Assembly (NCBI GenBank): GCA_963668015.2
Contig: CAXXCR010000012.1
Location: forward strand, 1-64,000
Length of the DNA stretch: 64,000 nucleotides
Direction of reading: 5' to 3'
DNA from: Ilyobacter_A sp963668015
GTDB taxonomy: Bacteria; Fusobacteriota; Fusobacteriia; Fusobacteriales; Fusobacteriaceae
Part shown: piece after piece, positions 33,681-43,466 of the stretch
How positions within the stretch are numbered: position 1 is the first letter of the stretch
Layout: each line of letters opens with the position of its first letter
Made by a program: the position numbers and the translations under genes
Notes under the pieces: model-generated
What the model was told of the DNA's origin: nothing
The model's input: only the letters and a program-made list of their open reading frames with translations
Databases searched by the model: none

Positions 33681-34544
33681 ATGAAATTAGGATTTAATGA
33701 AGGTTGTAACCGTTTTTGTAAGGATCATTCAGTTTTAAAAGATCTTGATTATTGCGAAAACGCTGGATTCGATTATATCGACATCCAATCAGAGTGTTTA
33801 AACCGTGACTTAGAAGCAGGCAAGTACACACTTGAAGAATTAGGTGAGTGGTTTAAGACTCATAACCTTAAGATGTCATCTTACAACGCTTTGATTTTCT
33901 TCAACATGAAAGAAACTCAAGCTGAAAAAGATGCTGTTATGGCTGAGTTAGACGAGATCATCAGACGTTGTCAAATTCTAGACTGTCCAATGATCGTTGT
34001 AGTACCTAGTATGGATATTAAAAAACATGCTACTCTTGATGAAATCAAAGAAGACGCTGTAGAAGTATTAAATGAAATGGCTAAAAAATGTGAGCCTTAT
34101 GGCATTAAATTATCACTTGAGTTCGTTGCTCATCCATCAATGACAATAAACCGTTTTGACGATGCTTACGAAATAGTTAAAGCTGTTGATTCTCCATTGG
34201 TAGGCCTTACTTTAGACCAATATCACTTCCATGCTATGGCTTCAGATTGGGCAAAATTAGAAGAAGCTGATGGTAGCAAGATTTTTGTATGGCATTTAAA
34301 TGACATGGAAAATGTACCTTGCGGCGCGCCTTACACTTCAGATGAAAAACGTTTATGGCCTGGAGAAGCAGCTGGTTGCCTTGATCACAAACGTTATGCT
34401 GATATATTCAAAAAAATTGGTATTGCTGCTGATGCTTGCATCATCGAAGTTTTCCGTCCTGAATATTATGAAATGGATCAAGAAGAGAACGTAAAGAAAG
34501 CTTATGAAGTAACAAAAGCTCACGTAGAAAAATACTGGGATTAA
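33681..34544 (+). CDS. Sugar phosphate isomerase/epimerase (TIM barrel), first
   Basis: 287 residues, AP-endonuclease-2/xylose-isomerase-like TIM barrel. Recognisable strands are KLGFNEGCNRF, MIVVVPS, KLSLEFVAH (metal-binding Glu), LTLDQYHFHAM (Asp, His), KIFVWHLNDMENV (His-x-Asp) and CIIEVFRPEYY (last Glu), so the metal site is complete. Related enzymes are IolE, IolI/IolH and hydroxypyruvate isomerase. A good AGGAGG site is present. It acts with the dehydrogenase at 35260 on a sugar or inositol-type substrate; the exact reaction is not readable. Confidence 0.85.
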   Translation: MKLGFNEGCNRFCKDHSVLKDLDYCENAGFDYIDIQSECLNRDLEAGKYTLEELGEWFKTHNLKMSSYNALIFFNMKETQAEKDAVMAELDEIIRRCQILDCPMIVVVPSMDIKKHATLDEIKEDAVEVLNEMAKKCEPYGIKLSLEFVAHPSMTINRFDDAYEIVKAVDSPLVGLTLDQYHFHAMASDWAKLEEADGSKIFVWHLNDMENVPCGAPYTSDEKRLWPGEAAGCLDHKRYADIFKKIGIAADACIIEVFRPEYYEMDQEENVKKAYEVTKAHVEKYWD

Positions 34545-34589
34545 TCTTATAGCCAAAAAACTTTAAGGCTTTGCACATGATGTAAAAAC

Positions 34590-35119
34590 ATCGTTGTAGT
34601 TCCATTTGTCGGCGAAGAAAAGTTCACTTAGATAGAAATCAAAGAAAGTTCTGTAAAAGTTTTTAACGAGCTGGCTGATATAGCTGAGCCTTACGGAATC
34701 AGACTAGTAATAGAGTTCGTGGGACATCCACAATGCACAATCAATACATTCGGATAAGTTTACGAAATTGCAGAAGCTGTAAACAGAGGCAACGTAGGAG
34801 TAGTTCTTGACTGTTTCCACGTCCACGCTATGGGATCTAGAATAGAAGACCTTAAAAAAGTATTCAACCTTCATATAGACGACACAGAAGATTTCCTATC
34901 GGAATATTAACTGACGTTGATAGATTTTGGTCTGGAAAAGGAGCTATCGACTTAGACTCTATACTTTCTACATTAAAAGAGATTGGATACTCAGATATGG
35001 TATCGGTAGAACTATTCAGACCTGAATAGTATGAATTAGAAGCAGAAGAAGATATCAGAATAGGTGAATAAAAAACTTTAGCTGTTCTTGGAAAATACTT
35101 AGATTTTGAAACAAAGTAA
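34590..35119 (+). pseudogene. Decayed sugar isomerase/epimerase paralogue
   Basis: The plus strand still reads VVPFVGEEKFT-stop, EIKESSVKVFNELADIAEPYGIRLVIEFVGHP, VGVVLDCFHVHAMGS, DRFWSGKGAIDLDSILSTLKEIGYSDMVSVELFRPE-stop, and KYLDFETK. It is a second isomerase of the same fold as the gene just upstream but not a recent copy. Several in-frame stops and a shift show real decay. Confidence 0.85.
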
Positions 35120-35259
35120 GATCTATAATTAAGAGGAATTCAACACTTACAGTACATAATATCTATAAGAAAATATATGTTTGAAAAGTGTAATTGTGGC
35201 AGCAAAGAGACTGAAAACTAATTGTTAAAATTTAGAATACCAGAGGAGGAATTTAAGTT

Positions 35260-36276
35260 ATGTCATTAAGATTTGGAGTTATAGGAACTGGTGCTATTGG
35301 AAGAGAGCACATGAACAGAATTCAATATGTACTTGCAGGTGCTGAAATTGTCGCAGCGGCAGATTATAAAGTAGAGTTCGCTCAAAAAGCTGTTGAGGAT
35401 TTAAAAATAGATGCAAAAGTTTATGAGAACGCTCATGACCTAATCAAAGCTGACGATGTTGACGTAGTTCTTGTAAGTTCTATAGGTTCTACTCACGAAG
35501 AGTATGTTTTGGCTGCAATCGAAGCTGGAAAATATGTTTTCGTTGAAAAACCGCTTGCTACAACTGCTGAAGCTTGTAAAAAAATAGTTGAAGCTGAAAT
35601 CAAAGCTGGTAAAAAATTAGTTCAAGTTGGATTTATGAGAAGATACGATAAAGGGTACGTTGCATTAAAAGATGCTATCGACAACGGAAGAGTAGGTGAT
35701 CCATTAATGGTTTACTGTGCTCACAGAAACCCTGAAGTAGGAGATAGTTACACAACTCCTATGGCTATTCATGATACAGCTATCCATGAGTTAGATGTTT
35801 TACGTTGGTTATTAGACGACGACTATACTTCTGCTCAAGTAATTTATCCTAAAAAGACTTCTGCTGCTTCAAGCCACTTAGCAGATCCTCAAATCGTTTT
35901 ACTAGAAACTAAAAAAGGTATCAGAATCAGCGTTGAAATATTTGTTAACTGTAAATATGGTTACGACATTCAATGTCAAGTTGTTGGTGAAGCTGGCACA
36001 GCAAACTTACCAGAACCTCAAAGTGTGCTTTTCAGAAATGAAGCTAAACTTTCAACTGATGTCCTTATGGATTGGAAAAAAAGATTCGTAGAATCTTACG
36101 ATATCGAACTTCAAGCTTTCATTAATTCAATAGCTAAAACTGGAGCTCCAGACGGACCAACTTCTTGGGACGGATATGCTGCTGCAATAGCTGGAGATGC
36201 TTGTGTAACAGCTCAAAATACTAGCGAAATTGTACCAATAACAATGGAAGAGTGCCCTGAATTTTACGCTAAATAA
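35260..36276 (+). CDS. Gfo/Idh/MocA oxidoreductase (inositol 2-dehydrogenase-like)
   Basis: 338 residues after AGAGGAGG. The N-terminal Rossmann fold has GVIGTGAIGREH, and EKPLATTAEACKK carries the conserved E-K-P motif whose Lys is catalytic. The C-terminal substrate domain starts GFMRRYDKGY and includes HDTAIHELDVLRWLL with the catalytic Asp/His pair. The pattern is closest to IolG-type NAD-dependent inositol or D-chiro-inositol dehydrogenases, which oxidise a ring hydroxyl to the ketone. Its isomerase neighbours fit such a pathway. Other sugar substrates remain possible. Confidence 0.88.
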   Translation: MSLRFGVIGTGAIGREHMNRIQYVLAGAEIVAAADYKVEFAQKAVEDLKIDAKVYENAHDLIKADDVDVVLVSSIGSTHEEYVLAAIEAGKYVFVEKPLATTAEACKKIVEAEIKAGKKLVQVGFMRRYDKGYVALKDAIDNGRVGDPLMVYCAHRNPEVGDSYTTPMAIHDTAIHELDVLRWLLDDDYTSAQVIYPKKTSAASSHLADPQIVLLETKKGIRISVEIFVNCKYGYDIQCQVVGEAGTANLPEPQSVLFRNEAKLSTDVLMDWKKRFVESYDIELQAFINSIAKTGAPDGPTSWDGYAAAIAGDACVTAQNTSEIVPITMEECPEFYAK

Positions 36277-36296
36277 ACTATATTTTAAAATGTGAA

Positions 36297-36422
36297 GGGC
36301 AAGCTACTGTTTTTGTAGATGCGGTAAAGAAAACCTTAAACGGGGAAACTGTAGAGCAAGTAATTAACGTTCCGTTTAAACTTATCAATCAAGATAATTT
36401 TTATAGTACATTATTACGGTAA
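36297..36422 (+). pseudogene. C-terminal scrap of a sugar-binding protein
   Basis: About 40 codons read GQATVFVDAVKKTLNGETVE then QVINVPFKLINQDNF and stop. They match the end of the 32530 protein (GEPVEQVTNVPFKLITPENY), so a whole second binding-protein gene once stood here. The rest was deleted. Confidence 0.85.
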
Positions 36423-36491
36423 AAGGTAAATAGCTACCTAAATAATTATACTGATATGATCCGATTATGGATGATATAAAATCAATTCCAT

Positions 36492-36520
36492 GGGCAGGGA
36501 TTTCCTAATTTTTCCTGCCC
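36492..36520 (+). terminator. Hairpin before the second isomerase
   Basis: GGGCAGG (36492-36498) / CCTGCCC (36514-36520), 15-nt T-rich loop. It may end the upstream transcript. Confidence 0.6.
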
Positions 36521-36596
36521 ACCCTAGAAAGATAAGTTTTTTATAAAATTATCTTTTTGAATTGTTTAAATTAGAAATTATAAGGAGGTTTTTAAC

Positions 36597-37472
36597 ATGA
36601 AAATCGCATTTGATCCAGATGTAATAAGATATATGTCTATAACTGATATGGTTCACCAAATAAAAGAATGGGGGTTTGACTACATCGAGCAGTCGCCTCA
36701 CCCACAAATACTGCCGTTTTACAAACACCCGAAGGCAAGCAAGGATATTATAGCAGAATACAAGAAGGTGTTAAAAGAAACTGGGGTTCAGATATCTTCT
36801 ATGATACCTATATATAACTGGTCACACCCGGATGAAAACCGTAGACAGGCAGCAGTTAAAAACTGGAAGCGTGCTATCGAAATAGCAATCGAGCTAGAAG
36901 TTCCGGTAATGAATACTGAGCTTTCAGGAGATATAAAAAGGCCTGTAGAATCTGAAGAAAGCCTATACAGATCAATGGAAGAACTGCTTCCTATATTCGA
37001 ACGTGAAGGTATTCGTCTTGATATACAGTCTCATCCATATGACTTCTGTGAAGATGGAAATGAAACTGTTGACATAGTTAAATCGTTCAACAGTGACTAT
37101 GTAAAATATTTATTCTGTGCAGCTCATACATTCTTCTATGATAAAGGAAAAGGGGACGTTGCAGGAATGCTGGACTATGCAGGCGAAGATTTAAAACACG
37201 TTATCGTAGCAGACACAATGAACCAGGAATTGAACTGCCGTTACATAGTTAACCCTCCTGGTGCAGATGCTGCAAGAGATGTAACTGTACACCAACATTT
37301 GGGAATAGGTGAAGGAGATGTCAACTTCGAAGCGATGTTTGCAAAGCTTCGTGAAATGGACTTCGGTAAACAAGATGATACAATAGCGTCAGTTTCGCTG
37401 TTTGGATTCCCAGAAAAGATGGCTAAGCAGGCTCCAGAGCACTTAGCTAGAGTAAAAAAAGAACTTCTCTAA
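36597..37472 (+). CDS. Sugar phosphate isomerase/epimerase (TIM barrel), second
   Basis: 291 residues after AAGGAGG. TIM-barrel marks: GFDYIEQSPHPQI, VPVMNTELSGD (Glu), RLDIQSHPYDF, YLFCAAHTFFYDKG, KHVIVADTMN and HQHLGIGEGDVNFEAMFAKLREM, so the His/Asp/Glu metal site is likely present. It resembles IolH/IolI- or IolE-type enzymes more than the 33681 protein, to which it is only distantly similar. Probably the second isomerisation or dehydration step of the same pathway. Confidence 0.85.
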   Translation: MKIAFDPDVIRYMSITDMVHQIKEWGFDYIEQSPHPQILPFYKHPKASKDIIAEYKKVLKETGVQISSMIPIYNWSHPDENRRQAAVKNWKRAIEIAIELEVPVMNTELSGDIKRPVESEESLYRSMEELLPIFEREGIRLDIQSHPYDFCEDGNETVDIVKSFNSDYVKYLFCAAHTFFYDKGKGDVAGMLDYAGEDLKHVIVADTMNQELNCRYIVNPPGADAARDVTVHQHLGIGEGDVNFEAMFAKLREMDFGKQDDTIASVSLFGFPEKMAKQAPEHLARVKKELL

Positions 37473-37490
37473 ACTATCTGCAAAATAAAT

Positions 37491-37540
37491 AAGCCCATTA
37501 ATGTTGAACTTTAAGAAGCTTGGCGTTAATGGGCTGTTTA
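37491..37540 (+). terminator. Terminator of the sugar operon
   Basis: AGCCCATTAA (37492-37501) / TTAATGGGCT (37526-37535) stem. The T run is short, so efficiency is uncertain. Confidence 0.75.
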
Positions 37541-37623
37541 AATATAAAAATAGATATTTGGGCTGGAGATGCAAACAGAAAATCAGAAGATAGGAAGAGT
37601 AGTATATTGGAGGTTTGGTTATT

Positions 37624-38538
37624 ATGGAAAAAGTAAAAGATAATAGGAATGGGATAATGTATGCATTTACAGCCTTTTTTTGGTGGGGATTATTTCCGCT
37701 TTACTGGAAATTATTAAGCGGGATTTCATCAGTAGAGATATTAGCTAATAGAATCATATGGTCATTTGTTTTAACCTTTTTATTAATAATTTTGAGAGGT
37801 GAGTTTGGAAAGTTTAAAGCTATGATAAAGGAAAGAAAAAACGGTTTTAAACCTTTTTTTCGCCTCTGTGTTTACCAGTCTAAACTGGGGTTCCTATATA
37901 TTTGCCGTGAATTCTGGAAGGATACTGGAAGCGAGCTTGGGGCAGTATCTCATACCGCTTATGATGGTAGTCTTGGGTATTGTCATATTTAAAGAAAAGT
38001 TAGATAGAAACCAAGTAATATCGGTTGTTTTGGCGAGTATAGGAGTTCTTGTCCTTACTTTGAAATATGGGAAATTCCCCTGGATATCCATCATGATCGC
38101 CTTTACATTTTCCATGTACAGCGTGTTTAAAAAACATGTGAAAACAAATGTCCTTATGGGTCTAGTCTTGGAAACAGCTATCATATCTCCTGTTGCCCTA
38201 TTATATCTTATGAATATATCAAAACAGGGATCTGGGGCTTTCGGGTCAAACACATATATCAGTTTACTGCTAGTAGGTGCAGGAGCGGTGACAACCGTCC
38301 CATTATTTTTGTTTGGTAAAAGTGCCCAGAAGATCAATTTAAGTGTCATTGCTTTTTTTGCAATATTTCACACCAACTATCTCTTTGGTTTTGGGGAGTG
38401 TTTTTATACAAGGAAACTTTTAGCAGGACTCATTTGATAAGTTTTTCATTTATCTGGGCAGCTATTATAGTGTATTCTATTGGTCTTGTAAAGGATATCT
38501 TCGGGAAAAAGCTTTTAATTAGATTAAAAAAATTATAG
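37624..38538 (+). pseudogene. RarD/EamA permease, frameshifted
   Basis: An ATG after GGAGG starts MEKVKDNRNGIMYAFTAFFWWGLFP, a typical RarD opening. The frame shifts at a T run near 37855-37861, continues from SLNWGSYIFAVNSGRILEASLGQYLIPL to NLSVIAFFAIFH, and shifts again near 38370 into the C-terminal FSRTHLISFSFIWAAIIVYSIGLVKDIF. All ten membrane helices of the EamA family can be traced, so only two short indels separate this from an intact gene. EamA proteins export metabolites. Confidence 0.85.
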
Positions 38539-38548
38539 GGGATTAAAA

Positions 38549-38757
38549 ATGAAAAATAATATGAAAATAGGAGAAATAAGAAAATTTAAAGGACAAAAAT
38601 ATAGAGCCACAGTAGATTTTAATACTGCGGAGCTGGGTCTTGCGCTTTTTACAAGGAAAGATTTGGAGCTTGTTCTTCTGCTATTAAAATTTTAGGCGAC
38701 TGTTATAGAGTGCTTAGGAAAGATAAACAAAATATAATTTTTGAAGAAATTAAGTAG
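38549..38757 (+). pseudogene. Small Cys-containing protein, frameshifted
   Basis: ATG start after GGGG: MKNNMKIGEIRKFKGQKYRA, then a shift near 38660 into GACSSAIKILGDCYRVLRKD followed by KQNIIFEEIK. Read together this resembles small phage- or mobile-element-type proteins with a Cys-rich centre ending in D-x-I-F-x-E. Role unknown. Confidence 0.5.
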
Positions 38758-38848
38758 CTAGTTAAAGACGTATAAATAAACTTCAAAACTAAATAAAAAA
38801 ACTTTGTTGTTATCGATAGACACTGTTCATTTTTAGGGGGTGTAAACT

Positions 38849-39817
38849 ATGAAAAATCCATATAGATTTCCTTTTACAATAAATTTATTTTTTCTGTTCA
38901 TTTTATCCATATTATTTTTCATTAAAGTTGAAAAACAAAAAGAGAATAAAATGATTCAAGTAGGTGTTACAATATCCAATTTTGAAGATAAATTTATAAG
39001 CTATATATTGCTCCAAATGAAGGAGCATCAAAAAAAAAATCGACGATAAAATGGAAGTAGTTTATTTAGATGCTCTAGAAGATACAAAAAAACAAAAAGA
39101 ACAAGTGAAATATTTTATTGAACAAGAAATGGACGCCATTGTTATACTGCCGGTTGATACGATAGAAACAAGTGAAATGACTAAAATGTTGGTGGAGGCA
39201 GATATACCTGGGATATATTTAAATAAATTTCCAGATGATCTGAAAAGTAATCAACCTGATAACATCTATTATATTGGCCCAGATGAAAGAACATCAGGAG
39301 TTCTACAGATGGAATACTTATCAAAATTACTAAATGGAAAGGCGATGTAGTAATATTAATGGGTGACCTTGGAGATAATGCCGCCTTTACAAGAACAGAG
39401 GGTACAGAAAAAGTAGCAGGTAAATATCCGAAGATAAATGTAGTAGATAAACAATCGGCAAAATGGATAGCTCCGCTAGCTTCAAGTATAATAGAAAATT
39501 GGATTATATCAGGAAAAAAATTTGATGCTATTGCTGCGAATAACGATGAAATGGCTCTCGGTGCTATAAAAACACTTAAAAAATACGAGAAAATCGATGA
39601 AGTATTGGTTGCTGGAATTGATGCAACAGAAGAAGCCTTATCTGAACTGGAGTCAGGAACGTTGTCGTGTACTGTTTTTCAAGACTCTGATGTCCAGGGA
39701 AAAACTGCTTTAGAAATTGCATTTCAGGTAGCCAATGGAAAAGCGGTTCAGAATATAACTTGGATTCCATTTCAATTAGTGACATTAGAAAATTATAAAA
39801 AGTTTATGAATGAATAA
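38849..39817 (+). pseudogene. Second sugar-binding protein, frameshifted
   Basis: Three pieces in different frames make one RbsB-type protein: an N-terminal membrane segment (FTINLFFLFILSILFF) without a lipobox Cys and QVGVTISNFEDKF; then MEVVYLDALEDTKKQKEQVKYFIEQEMDAIVILPVDTIET; then GDLGDNAAFTRTEGTEKVAGKYP to QNITWIPFQLVTLENYKKF. The breaks are at a run of ten A (39031-39040) and near AAAGG at about 39340. It is similar throughout to the intact 32530 protein. Confidence 0.88.
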
Positions 39818-40033
39818 AGGTGCTGCATATAGAGCATAGAGAATTTTGTAAATAGATATTCTCTTCTAAAAAAGGTTGCCTTCTCTGTAATTGACGAACT
39901 TATATGCTAAAAATATAGTGAGAGACAAAAGAGATAAAAGAAATTAAAAATCAAAGTAGTAGAAATTTAAACTTTATATTAAGTGAAATGGAAAAAGGGC
40001 GTCAAACTATATGCGTAAAAGTCAAGGCGTGCA

Positions 40034-40099
40034 TCTCGGTACCATTTATAAGAAGATCAAGGGTTCTAAGCAGTTAATGACTATTTGGGGCCTTTTTTA
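40034..40099 (+). repeat. Copy of tRNA-Leu 3' end and terminator, copy 2
   Basis: 36 nt from TCTCGGTACCATTTATAAGA to GGTTCTAA are identical to 23839-23874 (the last 11 nt of the tRNA plus downstream spacer). The hairpin and GGGGCCTTTTTT that follow are alike but changed. The rest of the tRNA is absent. Confidence 0.9.
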
Positions 40100-40370
40100 T
40101 TTTTGATCTTGGCAATCTGATTTATTTGCGTTATGATTAGGAGTAACTTGGCACCTATACTCCCTGAAATATATGAGAAAAACTGGGATAAGACTACCTT
40201 CGAAATTGAATTCGAATCAGATAGTCAAGTAGGGGAAGTCTTCAATGGTACGAATTTTCAAGAATTTGAGGAAAAGCATAAAAGACTGCTGAATAGAATG
40301 CTATAACGAGGAAAAAAGAATTTTCTGAGATTGTTATAAAACTTTTTAAGTAATACAATATTTGATAAAA

Positions 40371-40396
40371 AATAGGCCAGGTATCTGGCCTATTGA
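40371..40396. terminator. Terminator of the HD-GYP unit
   Basis: Perfect stem AATAGGCCAG / CTGGCCTATT with loop GTAT, behind the minus-strand gene that ends at 40419. Confidence 0.8.
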
Positions 40397-40418
40397 TATT
40401 AATATAAATATTGAAATT

Positions 40419-41912
40419 TTATATTGCATCTTGAAATCTTGAAAAAATGTTATTGAATTCATACTGTAATTCAATAAAGGATTTTAGAATATCTGGGTCA
40501 AAATGATCAGGAGAGGTTCTTCCATCTCCTTTTGTAATTATATTGAAGGCTTCTTCGTGACTTATTTCCGGCTTATATCTTCGCCTGCTAACAAGTGCAT
40601 CATATACATCTGCGATTGCCATGAGCCTGGCAGAAATTGGGATTTCATTCCCGATTAAGCCTTGTGGATATCCTGATCCATCCCATTTTTCGTGGTGGGA
40701 ATAAGATATCTCTTTTGCGAACTTCAAAAATGAAGTACGTACCTACAATTGTTTCAGCTTTTTCCAGAGCAGCTTTCCCATATGTAGTATGTTTTTTCAT
40801 TTTGTTAAACTCTTCTTGCGTTAATTTCCCAGGTTTAAGAAGAATATTATCAGGTATTCCTATTTTTCCGATGTCATGAAGAGGACTAGAACGAACTATT
40901 AAATCAATATTTTTATCGCTTAAAACTTCATTAAAGCGAGGATTATTTTTAAGGTGTTCTGCCAATAGTTTTACATAGTGCTTGGTTCTCTGGATATGGT
41001 ATCCGGTTTCATTGTCTCTTTTTTCTCCTAAAGCAGCCAAACTTTCAATAGTAATGTCTTGAGTTCGTTTTAGCTCACTAGTCCTATCTTCAACTATTCT
41101 CTCTAAATTTAAATTTTTATCTGTAAGTTTTTTTTTGCATATCTTTCAAAATTAAGTCACGTGTGTTTATCTGTGAAATCATTCTGTTAAACTCATTTAT
41201 TATTGGTGAGAAATCCTCATCTTCAAGATATGATATTTGATGAGTGTAGTTTCCATAGGATACTTCTCTGGCAGCTATTAAAAGTTTTTTTAGTGGAAAA
41301 AACATTTTAGTACCCATTATGATAATTATAGATATAAACATTGTTAAAGCTACTATTAGATACCTTATCAAGAAAAGTTTTTTATACTGATAAAGCAAGA
41401 GATTGAATGAATTCAGGTTTAACTTTATAAAAATACTGCCTACAATATCACTTTTGAAAGCAGAGTTGTACTCACCACCTTTTATGGGGATAGCAACTTT
41501 GAAAATATTTTTGTTAATATTTGAAACCATGGCTTTTAATTTATTTTCAGTGAATATTTCATTTACAACCTTTTCAGAATGCATATTTTCCAATTTCACT
41601 TCGTTTGTTCGAAGAGATTATTTTACCAGTTTTATCATAGACACGAATGGTATCTATATAGTCATTGGCTCCTATGCTCTCACTTAATCTTTGAATAGAG
41701 TTTAAATCATTATTTTCTAAAAACTCAGCAACAGCCCAGTCTACACCGGATAGAGTAGAGTAAACTTGTTCTTTAAGTTGTAGGCTAAAGTATTTGTGTA
41801 GCAGACCGTTTAATATTGATGTGGATAAGAAGATACTTGCTATAACTGAAACTAGTATCCAAACAGCCATTTTTTTGTAGATTTTTGAAAAAGAAAGCAC
41901 TACTTCTTTCAT
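40419..41912 (-). pseudogene. Membrane HAMP/HD-GYP c-di-GMP phosphodiesterase, frameshifted
   Basis: Read across three shifts, the protein has an N-terminal membrane helix (VWILVSVIASIFLSTSIL), an extracytoplasmic sensor domain, a second helix (YLIVALTMFISIIIIMG), a HAMP-like linker (FFPLKKLLIAAREVSYGNY) and a full HD-GYP domain (TGYHIQRTKHYVKLLAE, LHDIGKIGIPD, HHEKWDGSGYPQG). Breaks lie near 41590, at a run of T near 41132-41139, and near 40720. Apart from these it is complete with all metal ligands. Its start overlaps the end of the binding-protein gene (ATGA-type), so the two work together. Confidence 0.88.
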
Positions 41913-42866
41913 AAATATTTTCCTGCCTTTTCCACTATATTTGGAGTGTATATAGTGCGTATGTCTATTCTTTTATCTAATAATCCACTTTCAAAAAGAA
42001 AATTATTCATATTGTTTAAATCCTTTTCTATTCCTTCTGATCGAAACATCTGTATATTTTCAGAAAGATCATAAAATACAAAACTCTCATAAAAGACCTT
42101 AAATTCATCAACAGACATTCCTGTTTTAGCAGCCATCATTGAATAGGCTTCTTCGGGGTGTTCTTTTACAAAAGCTAAGGATTTATACCAGGCATTGACA
42201 AGGGTGTTGAAGTCCTTTTTTCTATTTTTTAATGAATTATTATTTGCTATCAAGACATCTACATATCCACCCATGTCGTCTACATATACCAAAATATTTT
42301 CCTGAAGCTGTAGTTGTACTAAGATAGGGTTCATACACAAAGCAAGCATCTACTTCACCAGAGAGAAAGAGATCCACAGCGCCTTTATTTGTGCTAGGAA
42401 TTATGGTAACCTCGTTGTCTTTTATGCCTGAATTTTTTAGTGCTTTGTAAAGAAAGAAGTGTTCGTCTGTTCCTAACTCTACTGCAATTTTTTTTCCTTT
42501 TAGTTCGGATATGCTATTTATGCTTTTTTTGGCAACCAATCCGTCCATTTTTATAGGTAAATCTGAAAATAGTATGACCTCGGCGGGATCTCCTTTTGGC
42601 TTATAGTATAGCGCGTTGAAAAGCGTGGAGTGTGTCATATCGGTCTTGCCAAGAGAAAAGGAAGACAGGGAATCACTCCAGTTGGAAAATTTTATGATTT
42701 CTACTTCAGTGTTGTCAAAGAAACCTTTTTCTTGGGCGACATACCAAAGCTGGCACGGTGGCCAATCATCTATCCCTATCTTCAGAGGAGTTTTTTTACT
42801 TTCACAAGCTGAAAAAAATATAAAAACTATAATAAGGCTGATATATACAAGTGATCTTTTGTGCAT
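41909..42866 (-). pseudogene. SsuA/NMT1-like binding lipoprotein, frameshifted once
   Basis: From the ATG at 42866 (site AGGAGTGA) a signal peptide with lipobox FFSAC leads into KIGIDDWPPCQLWYVAQEKGFF, FSLGKTDMTHSTLFNALYY, ELKGKKIAVELGTDEHFFLYKAL and VDACFVYEPYLS, the pattern of ABC binding proteins for sulfonates, nitrate or thiamine precursors. A one-base shift near GGAAAATATTTTGG (about 42295) separates the C-terminal VYVDDMGGYVDVLIANNN...KAGKYL. No permease or ATPase is near; the coupled partner is an HD-GYP protein, so I infer a sensory role. Confidence 0.85.
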
Positions 42867-42875
42867 AAGCGTCAC

Positions 42876-43224
42876 TCCTAAATGATATTTTATGCCTATA
42901 TTATATAGTGATTTGCATGTTTTTACAAATTTTTGTGTCTAGTCAGTATATGAAAAAATTAATTTTTTAATTTAAAGTCGCAAAAAAGTTAAATTTTGAC
43001 GATTTTTTTTGCCGACAAAAAGAGATTGATTTAATAGAAATCTTGAAAATGTTGATTTTTATAATGTTTGAAATAAATTAGACATATGAATGAAATAGTG
43101 TTATAATCAATAAAAATTCACATGTTTTCAACTTATTTACATATTTATTATGCTTAAAAGTTTGGAAGAGGTTGTACTTGTTTTAAAATCCGAAGTAGAG
43201 CAGTTAAATTTAATTCTCTAATAT
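42876..43224. promoter_or_regulatory. Divergent promoter region
   Basis: Lies between the minus-strand binding-protein gene and the plus-strand riboswitch. A TATAAT box at 43102-43107 (upstream AGACAT at a 16-nt spacing) could start the riboswitch transcript about 120 nt upstream of the aptamer. Confidence 0.45.
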
Positions 43225-43326
43225 GATCCGAAAAGGCAAAGCAGTGGAAACGCTGTGACGCAAAGCTAAAGGGCCTTCGCTATTGATTAGCATGGCAGCC
43301 AGTTGCCGAAGAACTTTTGGGAATCT
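43225..43326 (+). ncRNA. c-di-GMP-I riboswitch (GEMM) aptamer
   Basis: All GEMM-I marks are in order. P1 is formed by GATCCgAAAAG (43225-43235) and CTTTTgGGaATC (43314-43325). GGCAAA is followed by a P2 hairpin with a GAAA loop (GCAGTGGAAACGCTG). Then come GACGCAAAGC, an AAAGGGCC segment, the P3 arm, and ATGGCAGCCAGTTGCCGA. It binds cyclic di-GMP. It stands 140 nt before a GGDEF-EAL gene on the same strand. Confidence 0.95.
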
Positions 43327-43335
43327 GTATTAGGG

Positions 43336-43375
43336 AGTCTAAAAGCTTGTCTTTTGGTCTTCTTTTATTTTTTGT
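43336..43375 (+). terminator. Riboswitch expression platform (terminator)
   Basis: Stem AGTCTAAAAG (43336-43345) / CTTTTGGTCT (43351-43360), one mismatch, loop CTTGT, followed by TCTTTTATTTTTT. The left half CTAAAAG (43339-43345) can instead pair with CTTTTGG (43314-43320), which is the right half of P1. Ligand binding fixes P1 and frees the terminator, so I predict an OFF switch. Confidence 0.75.
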
Positions 43376-43466
43376 AAATATATTTTTATCCTAAAATCGG
43401 CAACCCCTTTGCAGTAAATGCATGGTTATTAAAGTATTTATTAATATAATATAAGGGGGAAGTTCA

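Larger units (their letters stand above)
39818..40418. other. Gap with tRNA-Leu tail copy and a possible small frame
   Basis: Contains the 36-nt copy of the tRNA-Leu 3' end (40034-40069) plus its terminator, and a 57-codon frame at 40133-40306 (better read from a TTG after AGGAG: LAPILPEIYEKNWDKTTFEI...). That frame matches nothing I know and may be a fragment. Confidence 0.5.
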
